Shown in pieces: positions 37,532 to 44,290 of a stretch of 44,290 nucleotides of DNA. Where the stretch lies: positions 1 through 44,290 of the forward strand of contig NZ_JANGCE010000030.1 in NCBI RefSeq assembly GCF_024462775.1, read 5' to 3'. This stretch comes from Butyricicoccus faecihominis (lineage in GTDB: Bacteria; Bacillota; Clostridia; Oscillospirales; Butyricicoccaceae). The notes beneath the pieces were generated by a model. That model worked only from the letters and a program-made list of their open reading frames with translations. It did no database searches and was not told the origin of the DNA. Numbering within the stretch: position 1 is the first letter of the stretch; each line of letters begins with the position of its first letter. The position numbers and the translations under genes were made by a program.

Positions 37532-37553
37532 GGCGACCCGGATGGGACTTGAA
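37532..37553. repeat. Inverted copy of the tRNA-Asp 3' end
   Basis: These 22 bases are the exact reverse complement of 37477-37498 (T-arm and acceptor of tRNA-Asp). A transcript would fold the tRNA 3' half into a long hairpin. The remaining gap to tRNA-Phe (to 37783) holds several short hairpins and a 21-bp direct repeat but no gene. Confidence 0.85.
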
Positions 37554-37704
37554 AGAGCGGCGGCGTAGCCGTAAAAAATATGCCGGTGGCATGTTTTTTA
37601 GCTCGTGGGTGTCAACGCAAAGGTGATAACCCCGCGGCTAGGCGCCACTAGCCCCTAAAATAGCAACCACAGGGTCGCCCAAAACGCACCCGCCCTTTCC
37701 AGCG

Positions 37705-37778
37705 TCCCGCCGTTAGGCGATTTATCGAAAAACCAGCGAAGCGAAGTTTTTCACGCATCCCGCCGTTAGGCGATTTAT
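37705..37778. repeat. 21-bp direct repeat between tRNA-Asp and tRNA-Phe
   Basis: The sequence from TCCCGCCG to GATTTAT occurs identically at 37705-37725 and 37758-37778. Between them is a hairpin with GAAAAAC/GTTTTTC arms. Confidence 0.75.
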
Positions 37779-37783
37779 GACAC

Positions 37784-37859
37784 GCCTCTGTAGCTCAGTC
37801 GGTAGAGCAGGGGACTGAAAATCCCCGTGTCGGTGGTTCGATTCCGCCCGGAGGCACCA
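37784..37859 (+). tRNA. tRNA-Phe (GAA)
   Basis: 76 bases including encoded CCA. Acceptor GCCTCTG pairs with CGGAGGC, discriminator A. The anticodon stem GGGGA/TCCCC holds CTGAAAA, anticodon GAA. Confidence 0.97.
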
Positions 37860-37940
37860 TTTTTCATATCGCACCCTATGGTGCGATATGAAAAATCCAT
37901 GCTTTTGCCCCAGCAAAAGCGATTTCGCCCGGAGGCACCG
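37860..37940. repeat. Hairpins and a direct copy of the tRNA-Phe 3' end
   Basis: Directly after tRNA-Phe come a 16-bp perfect hairpin (TTTTTCATATCGCACC with its complement, about 37860-37894) and an 8-bp hairpin (GCTTTTGC/GCAAAAGC, 37901-37920). Then 37920-37940 repeats the last 21 bases of the tRNA with two changes (CGATTTCGCCC...GGCACCG). This looks like an attachment-site-like duplication without any cargo gene, or tRNA debris. Confidence 0.75.
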
Positions 37941-37999
37941 GTTTTCCCGCGGAAAACGATCATACCCGACATGACAGCACAAACGGCAATAAAATATAT

Positions 38000-38075
38000 G
38001 CGGCTGTAGCTCATCTGGTAGAGCGCCACCTTGCCAAGGTGGAGGTAGCGAGTTCGAGCCTCGTCAGCCGCTCCA
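38000..38075 (+). tRNA. tRNA-Gly (GCC)
   Basis: 76 bases including encoded CCA. Acceptor GCGGCTG pairs with CAGCCGC, discriminator T. The anticodon stem CCACC/GGTGG encloses TTGCCAA, anticodon GCC. Confidence 0.97.
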
Positions 38076-38135
38076 ATTTTTTTCTTCACTTTTTAGGAAT
38101 GCCGTTTCATTTTCCGCATATCTTAAATATGGTAT

Positions 38136-38209
38136 GGTACCATAGCCAAGCGGTAAGGCGTGGGACTGCAACTCCCTGATCCCCAGTTCGATTCTGGGTG
38201 GTACCTCCA
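38136..38209 (+). tRNA. tRNA-Cys (GCA)
   Basis: 74 bases including encoded CCA. Acceptor GGTACCA pairs with TGGTACC, discriminator T as in most tRNA-Cys. The anticodon loop CTGCAAC gives GCA. Last tRNA of the cluster. Confidence 0.97.
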
Positions 38210-38210
38210 G

Positions 38211-38247
38211 AAAAAAAGACCATCGGCTTTTCGCCGATGGTCTTTTG
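38211..38247 (+). terminator. Terminator of the tRNA cluster
   Basis: AAAAGACCATCGGC (38214-38227) pairs with GCCGATGGTCTTTT (38233-38246). Confidence 0.93.
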
Positions 38248-38293
38248 CGTTTTTATCACATAATAAGCGTACAGGAATGAAGGAAGGAATCGG

Positions 38294-39187
38294 GTGATCA
38301 GAATGTTATCAAAGAAAAGCAAGGCTATTGGTTTTATCCTGCTGTCCGCTTTTGGGTTTGCCGCGATGAACGCGCTGGTCCGTCTGGCGGGCGACCTGCC
38401 GTTTACGCAAAAGGCGTTTTTCCGCAACTGCGTTGCGATGATATTCGCGGGCTTCGTGCTGAAACGCAACGGCGTGGGGTTCCGCTGGGAAAAAGGCAAT
38501 CTTCCGCTGCTGACCTTGCGCGCCGTGTGCGGTACGCTCGGCATTTTCTGCAATTTCTACGCGGTGGACCATCTGCTGTTGGCGGATGCCAATATTCTAA
38601 ATAAAATGTCGCCCTTTTTCGCCATCCTGTTTTCGCTGGCGCTGCTGCGGGAGCGCGCGAATTTGGTGCAGTACGGCGCGGTGCTCGCGGCTTTTGGGGG
38701 CGCGCTGCTGATCATTAAGCCCGGTTTTTCCTCGGCGGTATTCCCGGCGCTGGTCGGTCTGGCGGGCGGTATGGCGGCGGGCGCGGCCTATACGGCAGTA
38801 CGCGCGCTGTCGGGGCGGGGCGAAAAGAGCGCGCGGATCGTGTTTTTCTTTTCTGCCTTTTCTACGCTGGCAACGCTGCCGTTTTTGATATTCGACTATC
38901 ACCCGATGACGCTTTGGCAAACGGCCTGCCTGCTCGGCGCGGGCCTTGCCGCGACATTGGGACAGTTCGGCGTAACGCTGGCCTACGCGCACGCCCCGGC
39001 CAAGGAAATATCGGTGTTTGATTATACGCAGGTGCTGTTTGCGGCGCTGCTGGGCTTTATGCTGTTCGGGCAGATACCGGACCTGCTGAGCGCGATCGGC
39101 TATGTGGTGATCTGCGGCGTATCGGTCCTGATGTTTTTCTATAACCGCATGCTGGAAAGCCAGACAGAAGCGCGCGAAAAGGGATAA
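38294..39187 (+). CDS. EamA/DMT-family transporter
   Basis: 297 residues with about ten membrane helices in two EamA repeats (about 9-135 and 148-285). Typical are ADANILNKMSPFFAILFSLALLRE at the end of the first repeat and DYTQVLFAALLGFMLFGQIPD in the second. DMT proteins export or exchange metabolites; the substrate cannot be read from sequence. The GTG at 38294 lies behind AAGGAAGGAAT at proper spacing; the ATG three codons later is an alternative. Single gene with its own terminator. Confidence 0.88.
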   Translation: MIRMLSKKSKAIGFILLSAFGFAAMNALVRLAGDLPFTQKAFFRNCVAMIFAGFVLKRNGVGFRWEKGNLPLLTLRAVCGTLGIFCNFYAVDHLLLADANILNKMSPFFAILFSLALLRERANLVQYGAVLAAFGGALLIIKPGFSSAVFPALVGLAGGMAAGAAYTAVRALSGRGEKSARIVFFFSAFSTLATLPFLIFDYHPMTLWQTACLLGAGLAATLGQFGVTLAYAHAPAKEISVFDYTQVLFAALLGFMLFGQIPDLLSAIGYVVICGVSVLMFFYNRMLESQTEAREKG

Positions 39188-39190
39188 CAA

Positions 39191-39222
39191 CAAAAGACGC
39201 TTTGTGACAAGCGTCTTTTTTG
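39191..39222 (+). terminator. Terminator of the EamA transporter gene
   Basis: AAAGACGCTT (39193-39202) pairs with AAGCGTCTTT (39209-39218), followed by T. Confidence 0.9.
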
Positions 39223-39308
39223 CTGCCCGGCGCGGCGGTGTGACAGGCGGCGCGGGGTATGCTATAATCGAAACGGGCGCTTTGCCGCCTTGGTGCAATC
39301 TCAAGAAA

Positions 39309-39355
39309 TTCTTAATAAATTCGTGAATAAAACCAACAGAAACCTTTGTTATGAT
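39309..39355 (+). promoter_or_regulatory. Promoter and possible response-regulator box of the two-component operon
   Basis: A tandem repeat TTCTTAATAAA (39309-39319) then TTCGTGAATAAA (39320-39331) lies just upstream of a TATGAT -10 (39350-39355) with no good -35. OmpR-type regulators bind such direct repeats near -35, so autoactivation is plausible. Confidence 0.45.
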
Positions 39356-39378
39356 AGTACCTGTAAGGAGGGGGAAGC

Positions 39379-40074
39379 ATGGAGAAATTAAAGATCCTGA
39401 TCGTGGACGACGATCACGAGATCGTCGATAGCATTGCGATCTTTTTGCAGGCGGACGGCTACGAGATCGAAAAGGCATATAACGGGCTGGAAGCGCTGGA
39501 CATCATCATGACCAGACCGGTGCATTTGCTGCTGCTTGATATCATGATGCCGGAGCTGGACGGCATCAAAACGCTGCTCAAGGTGCGGGAAAGCAAAAAT
39601 ATTCCGATCATTCTGATCTCCGCAAAATCGGAGGACGCGGATAAGATCTTAGGGCTGACCGCCGGAGCGGACGATTACATCACAAAACCCTTTAATCCGT
39701 CCGAATTGGTCGCGCGGGTCAAGAGCCAGCTGCGCCGCTATACCCAGCTTGGCGCAATGCAGGTGACGGAAAAACAGATCGCCATTCGAGGCCTTGTGCT
39801 GGATACGGAAAGTAAAACGGCCTCGGTGGATGGGGAAGAGGTGCGGCTGACGCCGCTGGAATACAAAATTTTGGAGCTGCTCTGCCGCCACCCCGGGCGC
39901 GTGTTCTCAACCGAGGAGATTTACCGGCAGGTGTGGAACGAGGAAGCGGTTTCCGACAACGCGATCGCGGTGCACATCCGCCATATTCGTGAGAAGATCG
40001 AGATCAACCCCAAGGAGCCCCGCTACTTAAAGGTCGTCTGGGGCGTCGGCTACAAGATAGAGAGGAACGAGTGA
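39379..40074 (+). CDS. OmpR/VanR-like response regulator
   Basis: 231 residues. The receiver domain (1-118) has acidic residues Asp10-Asp12, phospho-acceptor Asp54, Ser81 and Lys103. The C-terminal winged-helix DNA-binding domain (about 135-229) contains VRLTPLEYKILELLCRHPGRVFSTEEIYRQVWNEE and HIRHIREKIEINP...WGVGYKI. Closest in style to VanR-type regulators. ATG 39379 follows AAGGAGGGGG. The kinase gene starts 1 bp after the stop, so the pair is co-translated. Confidence 0.94.
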   Translation: MEKLKILIVDDDHEIVDSIAIFLQADGYEIEKAYNGLEALDIIMTRPVHLLLLDIMMPELDGIKTLLKVRESKNIPIILISAKSEDADKILGLTAGADDYITKPFNPSELVARVKSQLRRYTQLGAMQVTEKQIAIRGLVLDTESKTASVDGEEVRLTPLEYKILELLCRHPGRVFSTEEIYRQVWNEEAVSDNAIAVHIRHIREKIEINPKEPRYLKVVWGVGYKIERNE

Positions 40075-40075
40075 G

Positions 40076-42178
40076 ATGAAAAAAGTAACAAGGTCGCCTA
40101 TCCTCAAGGCGGTCGCCTTTATTCTTTGTCTGGTGTGCGTCGGTTTAGCCACCATGACCGGAGGTAAAACGCTGGAATGGTTTCTGGATCAACAAAGAAA
40201 CGGACAGGACGGCGAAGTAGGCGTCTATACCTTTGAAGCGGACTTTAACGAATCCTATATCCTGAACAACCCTTTCAGCAGTGCGTCCGGCATTTTAGAC
40301 CGGATGCTACGCGGCGGAGGAGAGTCGGATCGGGATATGCGCCAGCTGAAAGATAACTTTGCGGGTGATTATTACGCGAAGCTGGGCGGGACTGTGATTA
40401 AAAATGCCGATCTGACGCAGGAAGAGGTGGAAAACTCCGCCTATTATGTGGTAATCCGCCCGGATGAAGTGTACACCAATGTGCGGCTTTGGTATAACGG
40501 CGTGCTGGAACGCTGGAACCCGGACTATAATTATGCCTTTGATAATGCGGCGCACAACCAGACCGTGGAGAACGCAAGGAATATTCTGCAACCGGGCGAC
40601 TGCATCATGCTCCGCATGACCGAGCAGCAAGTTTCCCCCTTGTACCAGCGCTGGCAGGAGGGCAAACAGACCTTTGAAGGCGCCTTGCGGCGCGTGCTGA
40701 TGCTGTTTGCGGTCGCGATAGTATCCTTCCTTTACCTGCTCTTTGTCACCGGCCGTAAGCCGGAGGACGAGGAGGTGCATTTGGTGCTGATCGACCGTCT
40801 GTTCGTTGAACTCAACCTTGCGCTGATCGCGGGTATCGTGGGGCTTAGCATTGCGCTGTCCTTTGTCGCGATCGAAGAACTGAGCTATGGTAACGGCTCG
40901 GGCGTCGCGGTCATTTTCCAACTGCTCACGCTGCTGCTCGTGTGTTCGTTTGCCATGGTGATGGAGCTGATCCTATCCCTTGTCCGCAATTTGAAAAACC
41001 GCAGCTTCGTTGCCCGTTCGTTCATCCTGCGCGCCTGTAAGTGGTGCTGGAAAGTCGTTAAAAAGCTGTGGTTCTGGTTTATCCGTATGTGCAAAAAGGC
41101 TTGGCACGCGCTGGGCTACGGCAAGGATACGCTGTGGAACGGTCTTTCCAAAAACTATAAAACGCGCAATGTGGCGCTGATCTTCTTCGGCTATACGGCC
41201 GTGCTTGCCATACTCGCCATGATCTTCGGCTTCTCGATGGACTATGGCGACGGCGCGCTGGCGTTTGTGCTCGGCGTGGTCTGGTTTGGCGTGGCGGCGG
41301 TATTCCTTGTGAACCGCGTCGCGGGGTTCGATAAAATCGTGGAGGGTCTCAAGCGCCTGCGTGCGGGCGAACTGTCCTATAAGGTGACCGACGCGCCGGC
41401 GGGTGTGTTTGCCGCCATGGCGGATGATATCAACTCCGTGGGCGACGGCTTGCAGGCCGCGCTGCAAAACGAGATTAAGGCCGAGCGCATGAAGTCCGAG
41501 CTGATCACCAATGTATCGCACGATTTGAAAACGCCGCTGACCAGTATCATCAACTATTCCGACTTGCTTTGCAAGGAGCATCTCAGCCCGGAGGAAGCGA
41601 ATGATTACGCGAAGATCATTTACCAGAAATCAAACCGGCTGAAAAATTTGACGAGCGATCTGTTTGATATCTCCAAGGTGCAGTCCGGCGCGGAAACCAT
41701 CGCCTCGGAAAAGCTCGATGTGTGCACGCTCGTGCGGCAGGCGCTGGCCGAGCAGGAGCACGCGATCGCGGACGGCGCGCTTGTCATGAAAGTGACCATG
41801 CCCGAGCGCGAGGTGCCGGTTCTGGCGGACGGCAAAAAGCTTTCCCGCGTGCTGGAAAACCTGCTGGGCAACTGCGTGAAATATGCGATGCACGGCACGC
41901 GCGTGTTCATCACCGTGGCGCAGCGCGAGCGCGACGCGCTGATCGAGATTAAAAACATTGCCAACTACGCCATGGAGTTTGACAGCGAGGAGATCACCGA
42001 GCGCTTCGTGCGCGGTGACGCGGCCCGCACGACCGAGGGCTCCGGTCTTGGTCTGGCGATCGCCAAAAGCTATGTGACTGCCTGCGGCGGTTCGCTCAAG
42101 GTGGATGTGGACGGCGACCTGTTCAAGGTCACCATCACGTTCCCGCTTTATGGAATCGAACCTGTCGGCAATACCTGA
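40076..42178 (+). CDS. Sensor histidine kinase, large membrane region
   Basis: 700 residues. The first membrane helix is at about 11-28, then an extracellular domain to about 205 (EADFNESYILNNPF ... YQRWQEG). Several helices follow between about 207 and 412, interrupted by a basic, aromatic-rich stretch (about 310-360, CKWCWKVVKKLWFWFIRM). A HAMP-like linker leads to the H-box NVSHDLKTPLTSI with His482, the N-box GNCVKYA (about 596) and the G-box GSGLGLAIA (about 653). It phosphorylates the adjacent regulator. The number of helices is above the usual two, suggesting sensing in or near the membrane. Signal unknown; envelope stress or cell-wall antibiotics would fit relatives. Confidence 0.92.
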   Translation: MKKVTRSPILKAVAFILCLVCVGLATMTGGKTLEWFLDQQRNGQDGEVGVYTFEADFNESYILNNPFSSASGILDRMLRGGGESDRDMRQLKDNFAGDYYAKLGGTVIKNADLTQEEVENSAYYVVIRPDEVYTNVRLWYNGVLERWNPDYNYAFDNAAHNQTVENARNILQPGDCIMLRMTEQQVSPLYQRWQEGKQTFEGALRRVLMLFAVAIVSFLYLLFVTGRKPEDEEVHLVLIDRLFVELNLALIAGIVGLSIALSFVAIEELSYGNGSGVAVIFQLLTLLLVCSFAMVMELILSLVRNLKNRSFVARSFILRACKWCWKVVKKLWFWFIRMCKKAWHALGYGKDTLWNGLSKNYKTRNVALIFFGYTAVLAILAMIFGFSMDYGDGALAFVLGVVWFGVAAVFLVNRVAGFDKIVEGLKRLRAGELSYKVTDAPAGVFAAMADDINSVGDGLQAALQNEIKAERMKSELITNVSHDLKTPLTSIINYSDLLCKEHLSPEEANDYAKIIYQKSNRLKNLTSDLFDISKVQSGAETIASEKLDVCTLVRQALAEQEHAIADGALVMKVTMPEREVPVLADGKKLSRVLENLLGNCVKYAMHGTRVFITVAQRERDALIEIKNIANYAMEFDSEEITERFVRGDAARTTEGSGLGLAIAKSYVTACGGSLKVDVDGDLFKVTITFPLYGIEPVGNT

Positions 42179-42187
42179 CGCGCCCTT

Positions 42188-42234
42188 GTGAAAAATCGCC
42201 CTCGCGGGAGCAATCCTGCTTGGGCGGTTTTTTT
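42188..42234 (+). terminator. Terminator of the two-component operon
   Basis: A stem of ATCGCCC with GGGCGGT around an inner GC-rich loop (42195-42229), followed by seven T. Confidence 0.75.
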
Positions 42235-42255
42235 ATGTTTTCTTTCTTGAGGCTA

Positions 42256-42293
42256 TTGACAGGGTGAATATATTGTGTATAATGAGTATATAC
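42256..42293 (+). promoter_or_regulatory. Promoter and GntR operator of the ABC operon
   Basis: TTGACA (42256-42261), 16-bp spacer, TATAAT (42278-42283). An imperfect palindrome GTGTATA-ATGAG-TATATAC (42275-42293) covers the -10, the usual place for a YtrA-type autorepressor site. Confidence 0.7.
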
Positions 42294-42313
42294 GATATGG
42301 AAGGGAGAACACC

Positions 42314-42691
42314 ATGGAGATCATCCTGTCGAATATGGACGGCGCACCGATCTATGAACAGATTTTCCGACAGATCAAGACCAAGATCGTATCGGGCGAA
42401 CTGCGTGCGGGAGAAGCGCTGCCTTCCATGCGCCTGCTGGCAAAGGAACTGCGTATCAGTGTGATCACGACCAAGCGGGCCTATGAGGAACTGGAGCGAA
42501 ACGGATTTATCGTAACGCAGACCGGGCGCGGCAGCTTTGTCGCCTCGTGCAGTACCGAACGGCTGCGCGAAGAACAGCTGCGCGTGGTGGAGGAACATTT
42601 GTCGAACGCGGTGCAGGCCGCACGGATTGGGCAGCTGCCTGAAAATGAATTTTTGGATATTGCCAAGACTCTGTTCGAGGAGGAAACATAA
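42314..42691 (+). CDS. GntR-family regulator, YtrA type
   Basis: 125 residues. The winged-helix domain (about 10-75) reads PIYEQIFRQIKTKIVSGELRAGEALPSMRLLAKELRISVITTKRAYEELERNGFIVTQTGRGSFVA. A short helical tail (LREEQLRVVEEHLSNAVQAARI) replaces the large effector domain of other GntR proteins, as in YtrA. It probably represses its own operon, with the ABC genes that follow. ATG 42314 has GGAAGGGAG upstream. The stop codon shares one base with the ATPase start (TAATG). Confidence 0.92.
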   Translation: MEIILSNMDGAPIYEQIFRQIKTKIVSGELRAGEALPSMRLLAKELRISVITTKRAYEELERNGFIVTQTGRGSFVASCSTERLREEQLRVVEEHLSNAVQAARIGQLPENEFLDIAKTLFEEET

Positions 42692-43539
42692 TGGAAAACG
42701 CATTGGAGATAACGGGCCTGTGCAAGCAGTACGCGGGGTTCGCGCTGCAAGACGTCGGCTTTACGCTGCCACGCGGCAGCGTGATGGGGTTCATCGGGGA
42801 AAACGGCGCGGGCAAGACCACCACGATCAAGGCGATCCTAAACCTGATTCGCCCGGACAGCGGCGATATCCGCGTGCTTGGGCTGGACAACCGAAAGGAC
42901 GAGCGGGCGTTTAAGGAACGCATCGGCGTTGTTTTGGAGGATGGCAGCTTCTTAAACACGCTCAACGCCTGCCATGTCGATACGCTGCTGGGCAAGGCTT
43001 ACCAAAACTGGCATTCGGATCAGTTCTTCGGCTTTATGAAGCGCTTTCATATCGATGAAAAGAAGCCGATCAAGGATTACTCCAAGGGAATGCGGATGAA
43101 GGTGGCGATCGCGTCCGCGCTGTCGCACGACGCTGAATTGCTGATCATGGACGAACCGACCAGCGGCCTTGATCCGATCGTGCGCGACGAGGTGCTCGAT
43201 GTGTTTTACGATTTTATGCAAGATGAACGGCACGCGATTCTGCTGTCCAGCCACATCACAAGCGATCTGGACAAAATAGCCGATTTCATCACCTTTATAC
43301 ACAATGGGCAGATCGCACTGTCTGAGCCGCGCGACGAACTGCTGGATACCTACGGCGTGCTGCGCTGCACCGCCGATCAAATGGCCGCGCTGTCGCCGGA
43401 GGCGGTGCGTGCAAAGCGCGCGGGCGCATTCGGCTGCGAGGCGCTGGTGCGGCGCGGTCAGGTGCCCGCGAACTGGCCGGTGGAAACGGTTAATATCGAA
43501 CAAATCATGCTGTTTTTAACAAGAGGGGAGACTTTCTGA
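42691..43539 (+). CDS. ABC transporter ATP-binding protein
   Basis: 282 residues. Walker A GENGAGKT (36-43), a signature motif written YSKGM (130-134) instead of LSGGQ, Walker B LLIMDEP (150-156), D-loop SGLD and switch histidine in LLSSHI. The YSKGM form is common in YtrB-like ATPases linked to GntR/YtrA regulators. The C-terminal about 65 residues are a family tail. It should power the membrane partner encoded next. Its start overlaps the GntR stop by 1 bp, and its stop overlaps the permease start by 1 bp. Confidence 0.93.
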   Translation: MENALEITGLCKQYAGFALQDVGFTLPRGSVMGFIGENGAGKTTTIKAILNLIRPDSGDIRVLGLDNRKDERAFKERIGVVLEDGSFLNTLNACHVDTLLGKAYQNWHSDQFFGFMKRFHIDEKKPIKDYSKGMRMKVAIASALSHDAELLIMDEPTSGLDPIVRDEVLDVFYDFMQDERHAILLSSHITSDLDKIADFITFIHNGQIALSEPRDELLDTYGVLRCTADQMAALSPEAVRAKRAGAFGCEALVRRGQVPANWPVETVNIEQIMLFLTRGETF

Positions 43540-44186
43540 TGAAAGCGATGCTGTATGCCGACTGGATGAGCTTTAAACAGTCGCTCAAGTCACTGCTGTT
43601 CGTCCTTGCGGTTTTTGCGCTGACCGGTTTGTTTATAAGCGGACCATCCTTTTTTTCCATGATCATCGTGATGCTCAGCATCATGACGCCGATCACGCTC
43701 TGCTCGGTCGATAAGGCCTACGGCTGGGATCGGCTGAGCCTGTCCATGCCGATCCTGCGGCGCGACGTGGTGGGCAGTAAATTCGTACTGAGTCTGTCCT
43801 CCAGTCTCGCTATGCTGGCAATCAGCACGGTGCTGGCGGCGGTGTATAACGTGTTGCATCCGGAAGAGGACTTGATCAGCAATCTTGCGGGCCTGATCCT
43901 CTGCGAGGCGATGTCGCTGATCCTGATGGGCGTTATTTTGGTGGCTACCGTCAAGTGGGGCATTGAAAAGGCGCGGTATGTGATGATCGCCTGCGTCTGG
44001 GTGCCCATCCTCTTTGTGTTTCTGGTAAAGAAGGTGGGCGTGCCCATGCCTGACTTGAGCTGGCTGGAATCGCTCAGCGGCGCCACGCTGTGCTCATACG
44101 CGGTCGCGCTGACGGCCGTTGGCCTGATCGTTTATCTGATCTGCTATGCGTTAGCAGTAAAGGTTTATCAAAAGACCGAGCTATAA
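43539..44186 (+). CDS. ABC-2 type transporter permease
   Basis: 215 residues with about six membrane helices (starting near 18-34, 39-55, 84-105, 118-140, 147-165 and 183-208). The N-terminus MKAMLYADWMSFKQSLK and the segment DKAYGWDRLSLSMPILRRDVVGSKF are typical of small ABC-2 permeases paired with YtrA-type regulators. The substrate is unknown; relatives respond to cell-wall-active peptides. ATG 43539 overlaps the ATPase stop (TGATG). No clear terminator is seen before the window ends. Confidence 0.88.
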   Translation: MKAMLYADWMSFKQSLKSLLFVLAVFALTGLFISGPSFFSMIIVMLSIMTPITLCSVDKAYGWDRLSLSMPILRRDVVGSKFVLSLSSSLAMLAISTVLAAVYNVLHPEEDLISNLAGLILCEAMSLILMGVILVATVKWGIEKARYVMIACVWVPILFVFLVKKVGVPMPDLSWLESLSGATLCSYAVALTAVGLIVYLICYALAVKVYQKTEL

Positions 44187-44239
44187 GAAAACAGAAAAAG
44201 GGCTGTAAAAAACTGTTGCAAAATAGAAGAGTACTCAAA

Positions 44240-44290
44240 TGTCATTCTGAACGAAGTGAAGAATCTCGCGCGAACGCGCGTTCCCAGCGT
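44240..44290. repeat. Dispersed repeat beginning TGTCATTCTGAACGAAGTGA
   Basis: The sequence starting TGTCATTCTGAACGAAGTGA and continuing AGAATCTCG is a motif seen between genes in many unrelated bacteria. It is followed here by the small hairpin CGCGCGAACGCGCG and cut by the window edge. No gene lies in 44187-44290. Confidence 0.65.

Noticed and set aside
37784-38075. Complete integrative element at the tRNA genes
   Set aside because: No integrase or cargo gene lies between the duplicated tRNA ends; only hairpins are present.
37722-38089. Minus-strand open frames across tRNA-Phe and tRNA-Gly
   Set aside because: They read through tRNA genes on the opposite strand and encode no recognisable protein.

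Overview
The window reads as chromosomal DNA of a GC-rich (well above 50% by eye) member of the Clostridia, most likely an Oscillospirales/Butyricicoccaceae-type gut anaerobe. This rests on strong AGGAGG ribosome binding sites, TTGACA-N17-TATAAT promoters, a T-box riboswitch, several secreted S-layer homology (SLH) proteins, a pyrophosphate-type phosphofructokinase, ECF sigma/anti-sigma pairs of the DUF4179 kind and a VanRS-like two-component system. The genus cannot be fixed from the sequence alone. No prophage, CRISPR array, rRNA or transposase gene is visible.

Layout. 1-2184: a class M sirtuin and zinc macrodomain operon (ADP-ribosylation writer and eraser), divergent from an HxlR regulator. 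2185-11877: translation genes (rpsB, tsf, thrS with T-box, proS) mixed with a YcxB-like membrane protein, an SLH protein, a frameshifted small secreted gene and an MscS channel. 12065-19850: cell-surface block with an SLH-M13 peptidase, two paralogous SLH proteins, a copper-amine-oxidase-N-like secreted protein, and lactate dehydrogenase. 19950-24588: two small membrane genes behind tRNA-Ser, then gltX and glnS. 24880-27613: a KefB-like antiporter and rarA, whose promoter carries an SOS-box-like site. 27731-31522: a tandem duplication of an ECF sigma factor with its membrane anti-sigma factor; both copies have the same ECF-type promoter. 31652-34083: PPi-PFK and class II aldolase, divergent. 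34292-37339: two XRE regulators, then yerC, a methyltransferase and hslO. 37423-38209: tRNA Asp, Phe, Gly, Cys. 38294-44186: an EamA transporter, a response regulator and histidine kinase, and a GntR(YtrA)-ABC operon.

The least ordinary content is between genes. (1) A roughly 215-bp multi-hairpin repeat occurs twice complete (about 16112-16327 and 24629-24840) and once cut by the window edge (1-54). Its stems show compensatory base changes between copies. Each full copy sits between two copies of one local terminator hairpin, and that hairpin differs from locus to locus. (2) Heptanucleotide-periodic AT-rich arrays (ATTAGTA/TAGGAAx type), usually as facing inverted arms, occupy the rpsB-tsf, mscS-M13 and gltX-glnS gaps, and one supplies the gltX stop codon. 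(3) tRNA 3' ends are copied nearby, inverted for tRNA-Asp and direct for tRNA-Phe. (4) A GC-rich palindrome pair with compensatory differences follows the aldolase gene.
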